A stretch of DNA of 64,000 bases from UBA7359 sp038142205 (GTDB lineage: Bacteria > Pseudomonadota > Gammaproteobacteria > Eutrophobiales > Eutrophobiaceae): the NCBI GenBank assembly GCA_038142205.1, contig JAYQJO010000001.1, forward strand, positions 2,356,001-2,420,000, written 5' to 3'. A model generated the notes under the pieces. That model searched no databases. It was not told the DNA's origin and worked only from the letters and a program-made list of their open reading frames with translations. A program made the translations under genes and the position numbers. Positions 63,565 to 64,000 of this stretch are shown here, piece by piece. Position 1 is the first letter of the stretch, and each line of letters starts with the position of its first letter.

Positions 63565-64000
63565 ATGGGATCTTACCAATACAAAGCAATTGATGAGCGA
63601 GGCCGTGTCAATATGGGGCAGGTCGATGCAGCAAATATTGCTGATCTGGAAATGCGCCTTAATAAGCTTAATCTTGATTTAATTAACTATAAAGAGGTTA
63701 AATCTACAGGGAGAAGTGTTTCAGGCTCAGGAATTAAGAGAAGAGACTTAATCACGTTCTGTTTTCACTTTGAACAGACATCAAGGGCAGGCGTCCCGGT
63801 TCTTGAAAGTTTACAGGATTTAAGGGATAGCAGTGATAACCCAAGAATGGCAGAAGTAACAAATGCCATGATTGAATCTATAGAAGGCGGTAAGACTTTG
63901 GCGCAAGCCATGTCAGAATTTGAAGATGTTTTCGGGAAAATATTTACGAATCTTGTTAGAGCCGGAGAACAATCAGGTGAAATCAGTAAGGTTTTTGAAG
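63565..64000 (+). CDS. mshG: MSHA inner-membrane platform protein MshG (5' part)
   Basis: A GspF/PilC family polytopic platform protein, cut by the window end after 145 codons. It starts MGSYQYKAIDERGRVNMGQVDA and has the family's N-domain pattern FCFHFEQTSRAGVPVLESL, ESIEGGKTLAQAMSE and the LVRAGEQSGE segment before the first membrane helix. It follows mshE by 3 bases. It anchors the MshE ATPase and the pilin subunits in the inner membrane. Confidence 0.9.
   Translation, partial: MGSYQYKAIDERGRVNMGQVDAANIADLEMRLNKLNLDLINYKEVKSTGRSVSGSGIKRRDLITFCFHFEQTSRAGVPVLESLQDLRDSSDNPRMAEVTNAMIESIEGGKTLAQAMSEFEDVFGKIFTNLVRAGEQSGEISKVFE

Noticed and set aside
1..64000. CRISPR arrays, tRNA or rRNA genes, insertion sequences, prophage
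   Set aside because: No regularly spaced repeats, tRNA-like cloverleafs, rRNA segments, transposase or integrase genes were seen on either strand.

Overview
The window is AT-rich gammaproteobacterial chromosome with dense, mostly single-copy housekeeping genes. The gene neighbourhoods are classic for the class: dut-algC-argB-slmA beside pyrE; yggT-proC-yggS divergent from pilT-pilU; 6S RNA-zapA-zapB-like divergent from ygfB-pepP-ubiH-ubiI; fba-pyk-pgk-gap-tkt; metK-ahcY-metF with an SAH riboswitch; and an MSHA-type pilus cluster. I cannot fix the order or genus. Nothing here shows an endosymbiont or a phage-dominated region.

Layout. 1-6.5 kb: nucleotide, sugar-phosphate, arginine and DNA-repair housekeeping, including a long membrane-anchored AlgC. 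6.7-13 kb: yggT-proC-yggS on the minus strand, then three tandem type IV pilus retraction-type ATPases (PilT, PilU and a second PilU-like protein) and a PilZ protein. 13-23 kb: a PhoX/DUF839 protein, a two-component system, and a tightly packed lipid-modification operon (desaturase, FAD oxidoreductase, DUF1365, Cfa-type methyltransferase, DUF2878, DUF1295, two unknowns). A matching direct repeat precedes both the two-component genes and the lipid operon, which suggests the response regulator controls both. 23-30 kb: poly-gamma-glutamate hydrolase-like protein, peroxiredoxin, DksA-like zinc finger, 6S RNA, cell-division genes and the ubiquinone hydroxylases.

30-41 kb: glnS, purC, small unknowns, then a five-gene central-carbon operon on the minus strand. 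41-51.5 kb: a looser accessory stretch with long intergenic gaps, two apparent gene remnants, secreted or lipoprotein genes (Sel1, dienelactone hydrolase, rhodanese), and a possible glycosylation cluster (DUF547, GT2, a small Cys-pair protein, a GT87-like polytopic transferase). 51.5-55.3 kb: the activated-methyl cycle (metK, SAH riboswitch, ahcY, metF). 55.4-64 kb: a sigma54-type response regulator followed by mshM-mshL-mshN-mshE-mshG; the last gene runs off the window.

Caveat. Three genes (glnS, metF, DUF1295) are broken by single frameshifts, and a fourth (the gene at 22.3 kb) has a signal-peptide-like reading frame with no start codon. Two of the breaks are at homopolymers in genes that are essential or near-essential, so base-level sequence error is a serious possibility. 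The most interesting biology is the lipid operon with its putative two-component operator, the triple PilT/PilU array and the 46-50 kb cluster of unknown function.
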